27,360 bases of DNA from the NCBI GenBank assembly GCA_002309375.1, contig DBXK01000024.1, positions 22,087 through 49,446 of the forward strand, written 5' to 3'. Below the pieces are notes generated by a model. That model saw only the letters and a program-made list of their open reading frames with translations, did no database searches and had not been told where the DNA came from. This document shows, piece after piece, positions 18,451 to 26,300 of the stretch (positions are counted from its first letter, which is position 1; each line of letters opens with the position of its first letter). The stretch is from Christensenella sp. UBA1214 (lineage in GTDB: Bacteria; Bacillota; Clostridia; Christensenellales; CAG-138). A program made the position numbers and the translations under genes.

Positions 18451-18456
18451 GGGAGG
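18451..18456 (+). promoter_or_regulatory. Shine-Dalgarno site setting the TTG start of the HlyD-like gene
   Basis: GGGAGG 6 bases before the TTG at 18463; no ATG in this frame lies close to a ribosome site. It directly follows the dUTPase stop, consistent with coupled translation. Confidence 0.7.
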
Positions 18457-18462
18457 TCGCAA

Positions 18463-19686
18463 TTGGAACTGATTCAATTCAGAAAAAAGCGCCGGCACGT
18501 TAAAAAAGGCGTGCTCGTGATCATACTCGCATTCCTGCTTGTGGTTGCCGCAGTGCTGGCGTTCATCCTGATCTTCGGCGGCGCTGAAGCCGTTTCAAAA
18601 ACGGGGAAGCTGACCGGAACGAAGACCTACAGCGCCGTCGTGATCCGCAGCGAAAAGGTCGCCGTCGTCAAGGATTTCGATACGGCGGATTATCTCGTCC
18701 GCAACGGACAGCAGGTCCGAAAGGGCGACAACGTCATGAATGTTTATAATCTCGGCTACAGCCGCGAGAACACCGAGAAGCTGCTCGCCGTGCGTGAGCA
18801 GATCCTCGACGCGCAGCTGAGGAGCGACGGCGAGACACGCGACCCGGAGCTCAAGAGCCTGAATGACGGCATCGTGAGCGCAAAGGACATGCTCTCGAAG
18901 GCCGTGATGGCCGGCAACGCCTCCGCCGTGCAGACGATCAGCGGCAATCTCAGGAAACTGCTCAGCGACCGCAGCGATTACCTTCGCGATAAATCGCAGC
19001 AGAACGAGACGCTCCGCGGGCTTTATCAGCAGGAGGCCGACCTTTTGCAGGCCGTGGAATCGCAGCGCGTGACTGTCGCCGCGGAGAGGGACGGCGTTGT
19101 GAGCTTCTATATCGACGACTTCGCCTCAACTTTGAACGCCGACAAGATCGGGCAGGATCTCATCACGGCGGAGCTGATCAGCAAGGCGTTCGATAAGAGC
19201 GAAAGATTCAAATGGACGGGCAGCTCAACGAGCAGCGCTTTCCGCATCGTCAATCCGAACGAATGGTACTGTGCGTTCCTGACCGGCACATCCGAACCGC
19301 TGCGCGTTGCTCCCGGCAAGCAGTATTCGGTCGAGATCGCCGGCTACGGCAGCTTCATCGGCACAGGCGTAACAAGCTTCGTCAACGATAAAAACGTTGT
19401 GAATATCATCCGATTCTCCCAAAACCTCGGCGCGCTGATCGATGTTCGCACCTGCGAGATCAGCATCGCTTACGAAGCGGAGGGAATGATGGTCGAAAAA
19501 CGGGCGATACAGTTTAAGGACGGGGAGCCGTATATCGAGATCGTGACGGACAACGGCCGTGCGAACGTTTATGTGGACGTGCTTGCGGAGGACGGCAAGA
19601 ACGCAGTCATCAGGATCCGTGAAGGCGCCGAAATCCCCACGGGAACGGAGGTAAGATATTGGATACCGAAGCGAGGCAGGAAATAA
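18463..19686 (+). CDS. HlyD-like membrane-anchored periplasmic adaptor-type protein
   Basis: A 407-residue protein. A basic N terminus and a hydrophobic span (about 16-39) anchor it in the membrane. A split lipoyl/barrel-sandwich fold follows: the first half is around 60-94 (VIRSEKVAVVKDFDTADYLV...QQVRKGDNV) and the second around 202-215 (TVAAERDGVVSFYI). A helical hairpin of about 100 residues, rich in Leu and charged residues, lies between them, with beta-barrel domains at the C terminus. This is the layout of HlyD/membrane-fusion adaptors, but no ABC transporter, permease or outer-membrane partner is adjacent. Start at TTG 18463 by the GGGAGG site. It overlaps yggS by 28 bases, so it belongs to the yggS-sepF unit. 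Such proteins are, as I recall, often found beside sepF in Clostridia; their role is not established. Confidence 0.75.
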   Translation: MELIQFRKKRRHVKKGVLVIILAFLLVVAAVLAFILIFGGAEAVSKTGKLTGTKTYSAVVIRSEKVAVVKDFDTADYLVRNGQQVRKGDNVMNVYNLGYSRENTEKLLAVREQILDAQLRSDGETRDPELKSLNDGIVSAKDMLSKAVMAGNASAVQTISGNLRKLLSDRSDYLRDKSQQNETLRGLYQQEADLLQAVESQRVTVAAERDGVVSFYIDDFASTLNADKIGQDLITAELISKAFDKSERFKWTGSSTSSAFRIVNPNEWYCAFLTGTSEPLRVAPGKQYSVEIAGYGSFIGTGVTSFVNDKNVVNIIRFSQNLGALIDVRTCEISIAYEAEGMMVEKRAIQFKDGEPYIEIVTDNGRANVYVDVLAEDGKNAVIRIREGAEIPTGTEVRYWIPKRGRK

Positions 19687-20375
19687 CGCGGCTCGAGAGG
19701 ATCCGCGAAAGCATCCTCGAAGCCGAGATCAAAGCGGGCAGACAGCCCGGGAGCGTGCGCCTGATCGGCGTCACCAAATTCAAATCGATCGGGGAGATCC
19801 GCCCGGCGCTCGAAGCGGGGCTCGCGGAAGTGGGTGAGAACAGAGCGCAGGAATTCAACGATAAATTCGACTTTTTTACCGGTTACGGCGTGAAAAAGCA
19901 TTTTATCGGCGGGCTACAGTTAAACAAGGCAAAGTATCTTGTCGGCAGGGCGGACCTGATCCAGTCGGTGGACAGGCTGCCGCTTGCTGCGGAGATCGAT
20001 CGCCTCGCCGGTCTGCGGGGCGTCATACAGCCGATACTGATCGAGGTCAATATCGGCGCGGAGGAGCAGAAATCGGGCGTTGCCCCGGAAAAGCTCCCCG
20101 AACTTCTTGAGATGATTTCCGCAATGCCCGGCATCGCGGTGAAAGGGCTGATGTGCGTTCCTCCGGCGGGCAGTGAGGACGAGGCAAGGCCGTATTTCGC
20201 CGAAATGCGGGAGCTCTTCGAGAAACTGCGCGGCTTCCCGGCCGGCAATGTTTCGATGGAGGAGCTTTCGATGGGCATGAGCGGGGATTATAAAGCCGCG
20301 ATTTCGGAAGGCGCAACGATGGTGCGGATCGGCTCCGCGATCTTCGGGCCCCGAAGCGCGGTCAAGCCGGTCTGA
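19659..20375 (+). CDS. yggS: YggS/YlmE/PROSC-type pyridoxal phosphate homeostasis protein
   Basis: A 238-residue single-domain PLP-binding TIM-barrel protein (alanine racemase N-terminal fold) of the PLPBP family, which buffers free PLP and affects amino acid balance. Lys-40 in LIGVTKF is the expected PLP Schiff-base residue. Other signatures are VGENRAQE, HFIGGLQLNKAK, IEVNIGAEEQKSG, and the phosphate-binding SMGMSGDYKAAISEGATMVRIGSAIFG near the end. The TTG at 19659 was chosen for the GGAGG 7 bases before it, which makes the gene overlap the HlyD-like gene by 28 bases and implies translational coupling. As in B. subtilis, where ylmE lies beside sepF, the next gene is sepF. The residue after the PLP Lys is Phe, where Thr is commoner. 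Confidence 0.93.
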   Translation: MDTEARQEITRLERIRESILEAEIKAGRQPGSVRLIGVTKFKSIGEIRPALEAGLAEVGENRAQEFNDKFDFFTGYGVKKHFIGGLQLNKAKYLVGRADLIQSVDRLPLAAEIDRLAGLRGVIQPILIEVNIGAEEQKSGVAPEKLPELLEMISAMPGIAVKGLMCVPPAGSEDEARPYFAEMRELFEKLRGFPAGNVSMEELSMGMSGDYKAAISEGATMVRIGSAIFGPRSAVKPV

Positions 20376-20434
20376 CCCCGACCGTCCATTCGGGCGGAAG
20401 CGGCAGATCGGGGCGGAGTTGTCACCGCCGATTT
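20376..20434 (+). other. Nested inverted repeats between yggS and sepF
   Basis: A 6-bp stem (20382-20387 with 20392-20397, one wobble) lies inside an outer CCCCGA/TCGGGG pair (20376-20381 with 20408-20413). A second 5-bp hairpin (20412-20416 with 20425-20429) follows and is itself followed by TTTT. The elements overlap and could alternate. They resemble a weak terminator or attenuator before sepF, but the T run is short. Confidence 0.35.
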
Positions 20435-20473
20435 TCTCCAAGCGCCAACAATTATACTTAGGAGGAATGAAAA

Positions 20474-20905
20474 ATGGCAAAAGGACTTAGGAAACTGTGG
20501 GACGCTCTGCTCGAGCCGAGCGAAGAACAGCAGCAGGAGCTTGAGTACAGCGAGGAGTTCAGCAGCGTCTATGCCGAGCCCGAACCGGAGCCCGAGCAGC
20601 GCAGACCGAGGCGGCAGTCTTCGAACATCGTCAATCTGCCCGGCACAGGCAGCAGCAAGATGATCGTTTACCGCCCCGTCAGCTATGAGGACACGCAGAA
20701 CATCATCGACAACCTCAAGAGCCACAAACCCGTCATCGTCAACATGGAGCAGATCGAGGTCGAGACCGCGCAGCGCATCCTGGACTTCATGTCCGGCGCC
20801 TGCTATGCGGTGGACGGCAGGGTCTATAAGGTTTCGTCGAGGATCTTCATTGTTGCGCCCGCAAACATTGATATCATCGGCAGTTCCGACGGCTTTCGGG
20901 AGTGA
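20474..20905 (+). CDS. sepF: Cell division protein SepF
   Basis: A 143-residue SepF, the membrane-anchoring partner of FtsZ that helps build the division septum in Firmicutes. The N-terminal segment MAKGLRKLWDALLEP is the amphipathic membrane-binding helix. A Glu/Pro/Arg-rich flexible linker spans about 16-60, and the globular SepF domain covers about 61-138 (MIVYRPVSYEDTQNIIDNL, KPVIVNMEQIE, RILDFMSGACYAVDG, RIFIVAPANIDI). Length is normal for the family. AGGAGG ahead of the ATG at 20474 gives a strong start. It follows yggS as in Bacillus. The 98-base gap contains inverted repeats, so its level may differ from that of the upstream genes. Confidence 0.96.
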   Translation: MAKGLRKLWDALLEPSEEQQQELEYSEEFSSVYAEPEPEPEQRRPRRQSSNIVNLPGTGSSKMIVYRPVSYEDTQNIIDNLKSHKPVIVNMEQIEVETAQRILDFMSGACYAVDGRVYKVSSRIFIVAPANIDIIGSSDGFRE

Positions 20906-21016
20906 CATACACTTTTGAATTTTGACTGAAACGGGTGCCGAACAGCCGATCAGGCGAGGACGCCGGCTTTGAAGCCGAATAACAATGGCCGGCAATAGCC
21001 GCGGTCGGTAACTCCG

Positions 21017-21049
21017 GGCGGAAGCGGGATCCCGATTCCCGCCTCCGCC
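21017..21049. other. Strong GC-rich hairpin upstream of the DivIVA-like gene
   Basis: GGCGGA at 21017-21022 pairs with TCCGCC at 21044-21049, and GCGGGA pairs with TCCCGC inside it, with a mismatch between the two stem parts. No T run follows on either strand, so it is not a standard terminator. The rest of the 180-base gap (20906-21085) holds no recognised riboswitch or T-box and no clear promoter. Confidence 0.4.
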
Positions 21050-21085
21050 GGAAAACGGTGCTGTGAAAGGCAGCGCAAAGCGATT

Positions 21086-21475
21086 ATGGAACGAGAAGAT
21101 ATCATCAATAAAAAATTCCCTCACGCCTTCTGGGGATATGACGTCACGGAGGTCGACCTGTTCCTCGATGAGGTCATCAGGGAACTCGACCGCCTGCATA
21201 ACGAGCTCGATATGGCGGAATTCACCGCGGAAGCGGCGCGCCAGCGCGAGGAGAAGCTGAAGGAAATGCTTGCTTCGCTGACAGCCGGCCCGGCCCCATA
21301 TGCGGCAGTCGCCGATCAAGCGCCTCAGGCGGAGGAAAAAGAGCCCGAAGAAGCGGCCGAAGAAGAGCCGCCTCAGGCGGAGAAAACAGAGCCCGAAGAA
21401 GCAGCCGAAGAGCCGGCAGAAGCGGCGGAAGGAGAAAACTCCGAAGAGGGAGAACCCTCGAAGGAGCGGGAATGA
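21086..21475 (+). CDS. Short DivIVA-domain protein with acidic repeat tail
   Basis: A 129-residue protein. Residues about 1-40 match the DivIVA/GpsB N-terminal membrane-curvature domain, with the diagnostic FWGYDVTEVDLFLDEV stretch. A short coiled coil of about 30 residues (to about residue 65) follows. The rest (about 67-129) is a disordered tail rich in Glu, Ala and Pro with two copies of a 16-residue unit. DivIVA proteins are usually longer (about 160 residues or more) with an extended C-terminal coiled coil for oligomerisation, which is missing here. It is the first DivIVA-type gene downstream of sepF, as in Bacillus and Clostridia, although ylmG and ylmH are absent between them. Likely a polar or septal protein of the division machinery. 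The next gene starts 1 base after its stop. Confidence 0.82.
   Translation: MEREDIINKKFPHAFWGYDVTEVDLFLDEVIRELDRLHNELDMAEFTAEAARQREEKLKEMLASLTAGPAPYAAVADQAPQAEEKEPEEAAEEEPPQAEKTEPEEAAEEPAEAAEGENSEEGEPSKERE
21321..21416 (+). repeat. Two tandem 48-base units in the DivIVA-like tail
   Basis: Two direct 48-base units start at 21321 and 21369 and share CGCCTCAGGCGGAG at their heads and GAGCCCGAAGAAGC further on. They encode the acidic 16-residue repeats PQAEEKEPEEAAEEEP and PQAEKTEPEEAAEEPA. Being in frame and a multiple of three, they can vary in number without breaking the gene. Confidence 0.8.
21461..21466 (+). promoter_or_regulatory. Shine-Dalgarno site for the TTG start of the lipoprotein gene
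   Basis: AAGGAG inside the last codons of the DivIVA-like gene, 10 bases before the TTG at 21477. No in-frame ATG exists near the signal peptide. Confidence 0.6.
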
Positions 21476-21476
21476 T

Positions 21477-22253
21477 TTGAAAAGCCGGATCAAAACGGGA
21501 AACGAAAAAAAGCTGAAGCTCGCGGCGCTCATAACTGCGCTTGCGCTCTTTGTGCTGCCCGTTTTTTCCGCCTGCTCGGAAACACCGGAGACGCCGAACG
21601 GAACGGGGAGCATACCCGCCGCAACAGCGGCTCCCGCCGAACCGGAGGATGACGAATGGAAGGAATACTATCCCGCAGGCACAGAGGGGACGGTGGAGCT
21701 TCCGTATGAGATCCCGGCGGACAAAGCGGACCGATGCGTCATCAAAACCGTCGTGTTCGGCGCGGGCCTCGGTGCGGAAACGGGAAGGGATCCCTTCGTT
21801 GTGAGCTTCCTTTTGCCGCCGGGCTGGCGGATCGAGCGCGAAGGAACGGCGCCGGGAGGCTTTACGGAGATCCGCGGGGAGGACAACCCTCTGATGGGGA
21901 CGGTCTATATCCTTAACGAGGCAGGAGAATGCGTCGGCACGATCGGCTTTTCTCCCTATTATACGCAGTATGACCCGATCAAGAATTATTACCAGATCTA
22001 TTCGAGCATCGTCTACGGCGATTACCGCTTCATGATCGACCGCAGCTATCACCCCTTCTATAATTCCGAGGCTTCGAACATCACGGCGATCACCGAGACT
22101 TGCTTTGCCGGCAGCGGTGTGCCTGCGGTCTTCAACCCTGCCGTCGTTTCCCATGACCCGGAGCGCGGCGTATTCATCGCGGCGGAGTTCTTTAACGACA
22201 AGATCGATCCGATCGTGCTGCTGGATTTTGCTGAGAGCTTCCGGATCTACTGA
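21477..22253 (+). CDS. Putative lipoprotein of unknown function
   Basis: A 258-residue protein not recognised by family. A basic N terminus with Lys residues, a hydrophobic core (LAALITALALFVLPVF) and a FSAC site suggest a lipoprotein signal. The Phe at the -3 position is unusual, so ordinary signal-peptidase cleavage is possible. A Pro/Ala/Thr/Glu-rich spacer (about 34-60) follows, then a globular domain with many beta-strand-like stretches and a Tyr/Asn-rich segment (FSPYYTQYDPIKNYYQIYSSIVYGDY). The TTG at 21477 was chosen. It stands 10 bases after AAGGAG and 1 base after the DivIVA-like stop, and the frame is open further upstream only as a shadow of that gene. Its stop overlaps the start of the metallopeptidase, so these three genes are likely translated together. 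Confidence 0.65.
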   Translation: MKSRIKTGNEKKLKLAALITALALFVLPVFSACSETPETPNGTGSIPAATAAPAEPEDDEWKEYYPAGTEGTVELPYEIPADKADRCVIKTVVFGAGLGAETGRDPFVVSFLLPPGWRIEREGTAPGGFTEIRGEDNPLMGTVYILNEAGECVGTIGFSPYYTQYDPIKNYYQIYSSIVYGDYRFMIDRSYHPFYNSEASNITAITETCFAGSGVPAVFNPAVVSHDPERGVFIAAEFFNDKIDPIVLLDFAESFRIY

Positions 22254-23026
22254 TGACTGCATTCGACATGAAAGAAAAAACCGAAACAACGCCGGAAAAG
22301 GATGGAGAACTGCGCAACGCAGCCGAAAGGATCGACGGATTTGCCGAAGAGGCGCTCCGCTCCATTTCCGCGCGGGCGGAGGAATTCCGCAAAAAACTGC
22401 CGCCGAAAAGGATCAAAGCGGCGGAGCCCGCTCAGCCGCCGAAAACGGAGGTCGGGACCGTTGAATACCGTATGCCCGAGTCGATCCGCATGATGCAGGA
22501 AGCCATCATGGGGGAAGGCACGCAGCCCGCACGCCGGGAGGATCGCGCTGAAAAACGGCATGACCGCGCAAAACTGCGCACGCCGGAGGAGCGAAAAAAC
22601 GCGGCGAAGAAGGCAAAGCCTTTCCGCTCCGTTCCGCGTGAAAGCCGGATGCAGCAGATCCAGCGTCTTGCGGACGAGGTCGCGGAGGAACTGCCGAAGC
22701 CCTTCTTTGAGAAGCTCGACGGCGGCGTCGCGCTGACGGAGGGAACGAAGGTCCACCCGAAATCCGATCCGCGAAAGCCCCTGCTGATCCTCGGTGAATA
22801 CCGAAACGACCGCAATCTCGGCCGCAGCATCATGCTCTACGGCGGCTCGATCATAAGGACCTACGGACATCTTCCGGAGGCGGAGCTCAAGAATGAGCTG
22901 CGAAGGATCATCCGCCATGAATTCACCCACCATATCGAGTCCCTTTCCGGAACGCGCGATCTCGAGATATGGGATGAAGTGCAGCTTGCGGAATACCGCG
23001 AGGGCCTTACTTCGGACAAAAGATAA
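22253..23026 (+). CDS. DUF1025/zincin-like metallopeptidase with charged N-terminal extension
   Basis: A 257-residue protein. The C-terminal half (about 130-250) matches the small zinc metallopeptidase family PF06262 (DUF1025) with ILGEYRNDRNLGRSIMLYGG, then ELRRIIRHEFTHH, where H222-E223-x-x-H226 is the zinc motif. Family members are usually only about 110-150 residues. Here residues 1-125 form an extra, highly charged region rich in Lys, Glu, Arg and Ala, probably helical or disordered. No signal peptide is seen, so it is probably cytoplasmic. The ATG at 22253 shares bases with the upstream TGA and has no clear ribosome site, suggesting reinitiation after the lipoprotein gene; an in-frame ATG at 22268 is an alternative. 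Substrate unknown. Confidence 0.78.
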   Translation: MTAFDMKEKTETTPEKDGELRNAAERIDGFAEEALRSISARAEEFRKKLPPKRIKAAEPAQPPKTEVGTVEYRMPESIRMMQEAIMGEGTQPARREDRAEKRHDRAKLRTPEERKNAAKKAKPFRSVPRESRMQQIQRLADEVAEELPKPFFEKLDGGVALTEGTKVHPKSDPRKPLLILGEYRNDRNLGRSIMLYGGSIIRTYGHLPEAELKNELRRIIRHEFTHHIESLSGTRDLEIWDEVQLAEYREGLTSDKR

Positions 23027-23073
23027 GCTTTTTGCCGCATGCCGGCGCAGCCGTAAATAATATAATGAAGTCA

Positions 23074-23094
23074 AATCCCGCCGAAAGCGGGATT
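23074..23094. other. Perfect 8-bp hairpin downstream of the metallopeptidase gene
   Basis: AATCCCGC (23074-23081) pairs exactly with GCGGGATT (23087-23094) around a 5-base loop. The following sequence is GTTTATTT, a broken T run. It precedes the stronger terminator at 23101-23123, so the two may act in tandem. Confidence 0.5.
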
Positions 23095-23100
23095 GTTTAT

Positions 23101-23123
23101 TTCCCGAAAAAGCGGGAGTTTTT
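23101..23123 (+). terminator. Rho-independent terminator closing the sepF-region gene run
   Basis: A stem of 6 pairs (23101-23106 with 23113-23118, outermost pair a T-G wobble) with a 6-base A-rich loop is followed by TTTTT at 23119-23123. It lies 75 bases after the metallopeptidase stop and upstream of the promoter of the surface-protein gene. Confidence 0.75.
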
Positions 23124-23186
23124 ATAAAAAGGAAGAAATCGGGAGGAAAAAAGCCCGAAAAAAGGCATTTCGATGTCAAAAAACAG

Positions 23187-23215
23187 TTGCAATCCTTGTT
23201 TAGTCTTGATATAAT
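23187..23215 (+). promoter_or_regulatory. Near-consensus sigma-A promoter for the surface-protein gene
   Basis: TTGCAA at 23187-23192 and TATAAT at 23210-23215 are separated by exactly 17 bases, the best promoter in the window. Transcription would start near 23222 and give a leader of about 90 bases before the ATG at 23315. Confidence 0.85.
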
Positions 23216-23264
23216 ATAAAAGACTGGGAGGGTATCCCCCTTCCGGAAAAATTCGGGCTGCGGT

Positions 23265-23279
23265 TTCCGCGAAGCGGAA
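23265..23279 (+). other. Leader hairpin in the 5' UTR of the surface-protein gene
   Basis: TTCCGC (23265-23270) pairs with GCGGAA (23274-23279) across a GAA loop, about 22 bases before the ribosome site GGAAGGAG (23301-23308). It may stabilise the mRNA; no known riboswitch consensus was recognised. Confidence 0.4.
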
Positions 23280-23314
23280 CTTATGGCTTAGTAGTAAAAT
23301 GGAAGGAGAAAAAC

Positions 23315-26300
23315 ATGAAAAAATTCTTTGCGGCACTGCTGTCGGTAATGATGGTACTTTCACTGGTATCCATTCCCGTCCAGGCAGAGGGCGAAGTGGT
23401 TTTCACCTGTGCGACAGTGACTGACGTTACTCCCGGCGACACGGTCAGCGTTCCCGTCACTCTCGAAGGTTCGAATTTCACGGCCCATACTCTGAACATG
23501 TATGTCGAGTATGATACTGAACTGCTGACGCTGAACAGTGCTACCGAAGGCAGCGCTATTTCCGGCGCAACGATGAAGCTCCTCGACACCACCTCCGAAC
23601 CCGGTAAGGTCAAGCTCGGTCTGCTCTATGCGACCAACGGCATGACCGCGGGCGGCGAGCTGTTCACGATGAATTTCACCGTCAGCGAGAACGCGGCTGA
23701 GAACATTCCTCTCCACGTCGTCGTTTCCGAGTTCAACGAAGTTCCCGTCGGCGGTGACGAGACTCCCGTTCCGTTCACCACCGTGGACGGCGCGATCGAG
23801 CTCAATGTTCCCGAGCCTCCGCCGGAGCATACTCTTGACGAGGCGCTGAACGTTGAGGGCGGCGAACTCCACTTCGAGAATGATGCAACCTACCCCTGGG
23901 AGATCATCGAAGAGGATGGCAGGCTCTATGCAAAGAGCACAAACATCGGCATTGCGAGCTCCGTCTCCAAGATCACCTTCACCTATACCGCGACTGACGG
24001 CGAAGCGCTCAGCTTCGACTTCATCAGCATGGGCGAAGGCAGCGACACGAACGACTGGGACGGCCTCCGTCTGTATGTTGACGACGCACTGGCCCAGAAG
24101 TGGGGCGCGAACCACAGCGAGTGGGAGACCTTCACTTACGACCTCACCGCGGGCGAGCACACCATCGAGCTGCGCTACAAGAAGGACAGCTCTGTCAACG
24201 GCACCGGCGACTATGCCTGCGTTGACAACGTGGAGATCGTCGAAGGCCTCGTTCCTCCGACCGAGGAGCCCAGCAGCGAGCCTCCGACCACCGAGCCCCC
24301 GACCACCGAGCCCCCGACCGAAGAGCCCTTCGACGGCATCATCTGGGACTTTGAGACCGATCCCTGGGATCAGGGCTTCGAAACCATCGACAGCGATGGC
24401 GATAGCTACAACTGGTATTGGGTCGAGAATGCAAGCCCGTATGAATATCATTACGAAGGCAACGGCTGCATGAGGTCCGACTCTTATATGAGCGGCGTCG
24501 GCGTGCTGACCCCGGATAACTGGCTCGTTACCCCCGAATTCACCGGTGGCACCTCGATCAGCTTCTGGCTCAATCCGCGCAGCTCTTCCTTCAACGAGGA
24601 GTATGTCGGCGTTTACGTCTCCGTAGTCGGCGATGAAGGCTGGAGCGAAGAACTCTGGGGCATGATGCTTCCCGAGGACGTCACTCCCGTTGAGTACACC
24701 GTTGATCTTTCCGCTTACGCGGGTCAGCAGATCCAGGTCGCGTTCCGTCATTATGACTGCGAGGATCAGTACTCCGCGATGCTGGACTACATCACCATCC
24801 CGAATCCCGGCGAGACTCCTCCGCCCGAACCGCAGATCATCGACACCATCGAGATCAACGATTTCGTCGTTCCCGCATGGGGCGAGAATCCCGCGTATGA
24901 CTGCACCGTTCCCGCGGACGCTCACTATTCCATCGACTACATGGATTGGAACTGGTGGGATGACGTTGCCGAGGACGGCGACGTCATGGCTCCGAGCGAG
25001 GCTTTCGATAATGAAGGCTACGTCTACTATGCATATTGGGAGATCATCCCCGAAGAAGGCTATGCCTTTGCAGACGAGGTGACCGTTCTTATCAACGGCG
25101 ATGCAACCATCGTCGAGACCAAGGGCTGGAGCGAATCGTTTAACTATTACTGGGCCTACACCATCGACTTCACCGTCGAGGATCCCGGCACCGAGCCTCC
25201 GGCAGGCGACCTCGATGAGGCGCTGAACGTTGAGGGCGGTGAACTCCACTTCGAGACCGGCGAGACCTATCCCTGGATCGTCGTCGAGGCAGACGGCCGT
25301 CTGTTCGCGCAGAGCGGCAACGTCAACGTTGCGAGCAGCACCTCCGTGCTGACCACCACCGTCACCGTCGAAGCCGGCGAAGCCATCGTCTTCGAGTTTA
25401 AGGCCTGGGGCGAAGGCACCGGCACCTTCTGGGATCACTGCGACTTCTACGTAGGCACAGAGCGCGTGCTCTACTACGGCGCATACGATAACGATTGGGA
25501 AGTCTTCTCCTACGTTTTCGAAGAGGCCGGCACCTACGATCTGACCTGGTCTTACACCAAGGACAGCAGCGTCAACCCGAACGGCGACTACTTCGCAGTC
25601 GATAATGTTGAGATCACCGACGAAGTTCCGCCCGAACCGATCCTGATCACCGAAGTTGCGATCAGCGATTTCGTAGTGCCCGAATGGAACGCAGCTCCCT
25701 TCTATGCTGTGACCATTCCCGATGACGCTCACTACTACATCTCCCAGAGTGTTTGGGGCAAGTGGACCGGCGATGAAGAGATCATTATGGGCTCCGATGA
25801 GCTGTTCAATGATCCGACCGTCGGCTACTTCATGGGCATCGTTGTCATTCCCGAAGATGGCTATGAGTTCGATATCCCCGAGACCGATACACCTCAGCCC
25901 AGGACTCTTGCTGTCACCATCAACGGCAGCACCGAGTACATCGCGTATGCAACGCTGAATGATGGCGCTCTGATCATCCAGACCATCGACTTCTACGTTG
26001 AGCCCGAGGCAGAGGTCGTCAACTTCTTCGTAGATCCCAGCTATGAGCTCCTTGCTCCCGGTGAATCCACCTTCATCGACGCCTGCATCGGCGGTGCATA
26101 CGAAGCTCATATCCTGAACTACACCCTGACCTACGATGCCGACAACTTCGCGCTGACCGAGCTCTTTGAGAACCAGTTCCTGGCAGACGTCGCCGATCTC
26201 GGCGGTGTTTACATCCTCGATGCGACCACCACCCCCGGCGTCATCCGCCTCGGCATCATCATGCCCGATGAGCCCTTCACCGGCGAAGGCTCCATGTTCA

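Noticed and set aside
20419..20459. TTGTCA and TATACT as a promoter for sepF
   Set aside because: The spacing is 28 bases, and the start point would fall on the ribosome site.
20906..21085. Possible T-box or riboswitch between sepF and the DivIVA-like gene
   Set aside because: The region is structured, but no T-box sequence, specifier loop or known riboswitch core was found and no expression platform with a T run is present.
23031..23066. TATAAT at 23061-23066 as a promoter
   Set aside because: The only -35-like sequence (TTTGCC/TTGCCG, 23031-23037) is about 23 bases away, too far, and a transcript from it would run straight into two hairpins and a terminator.
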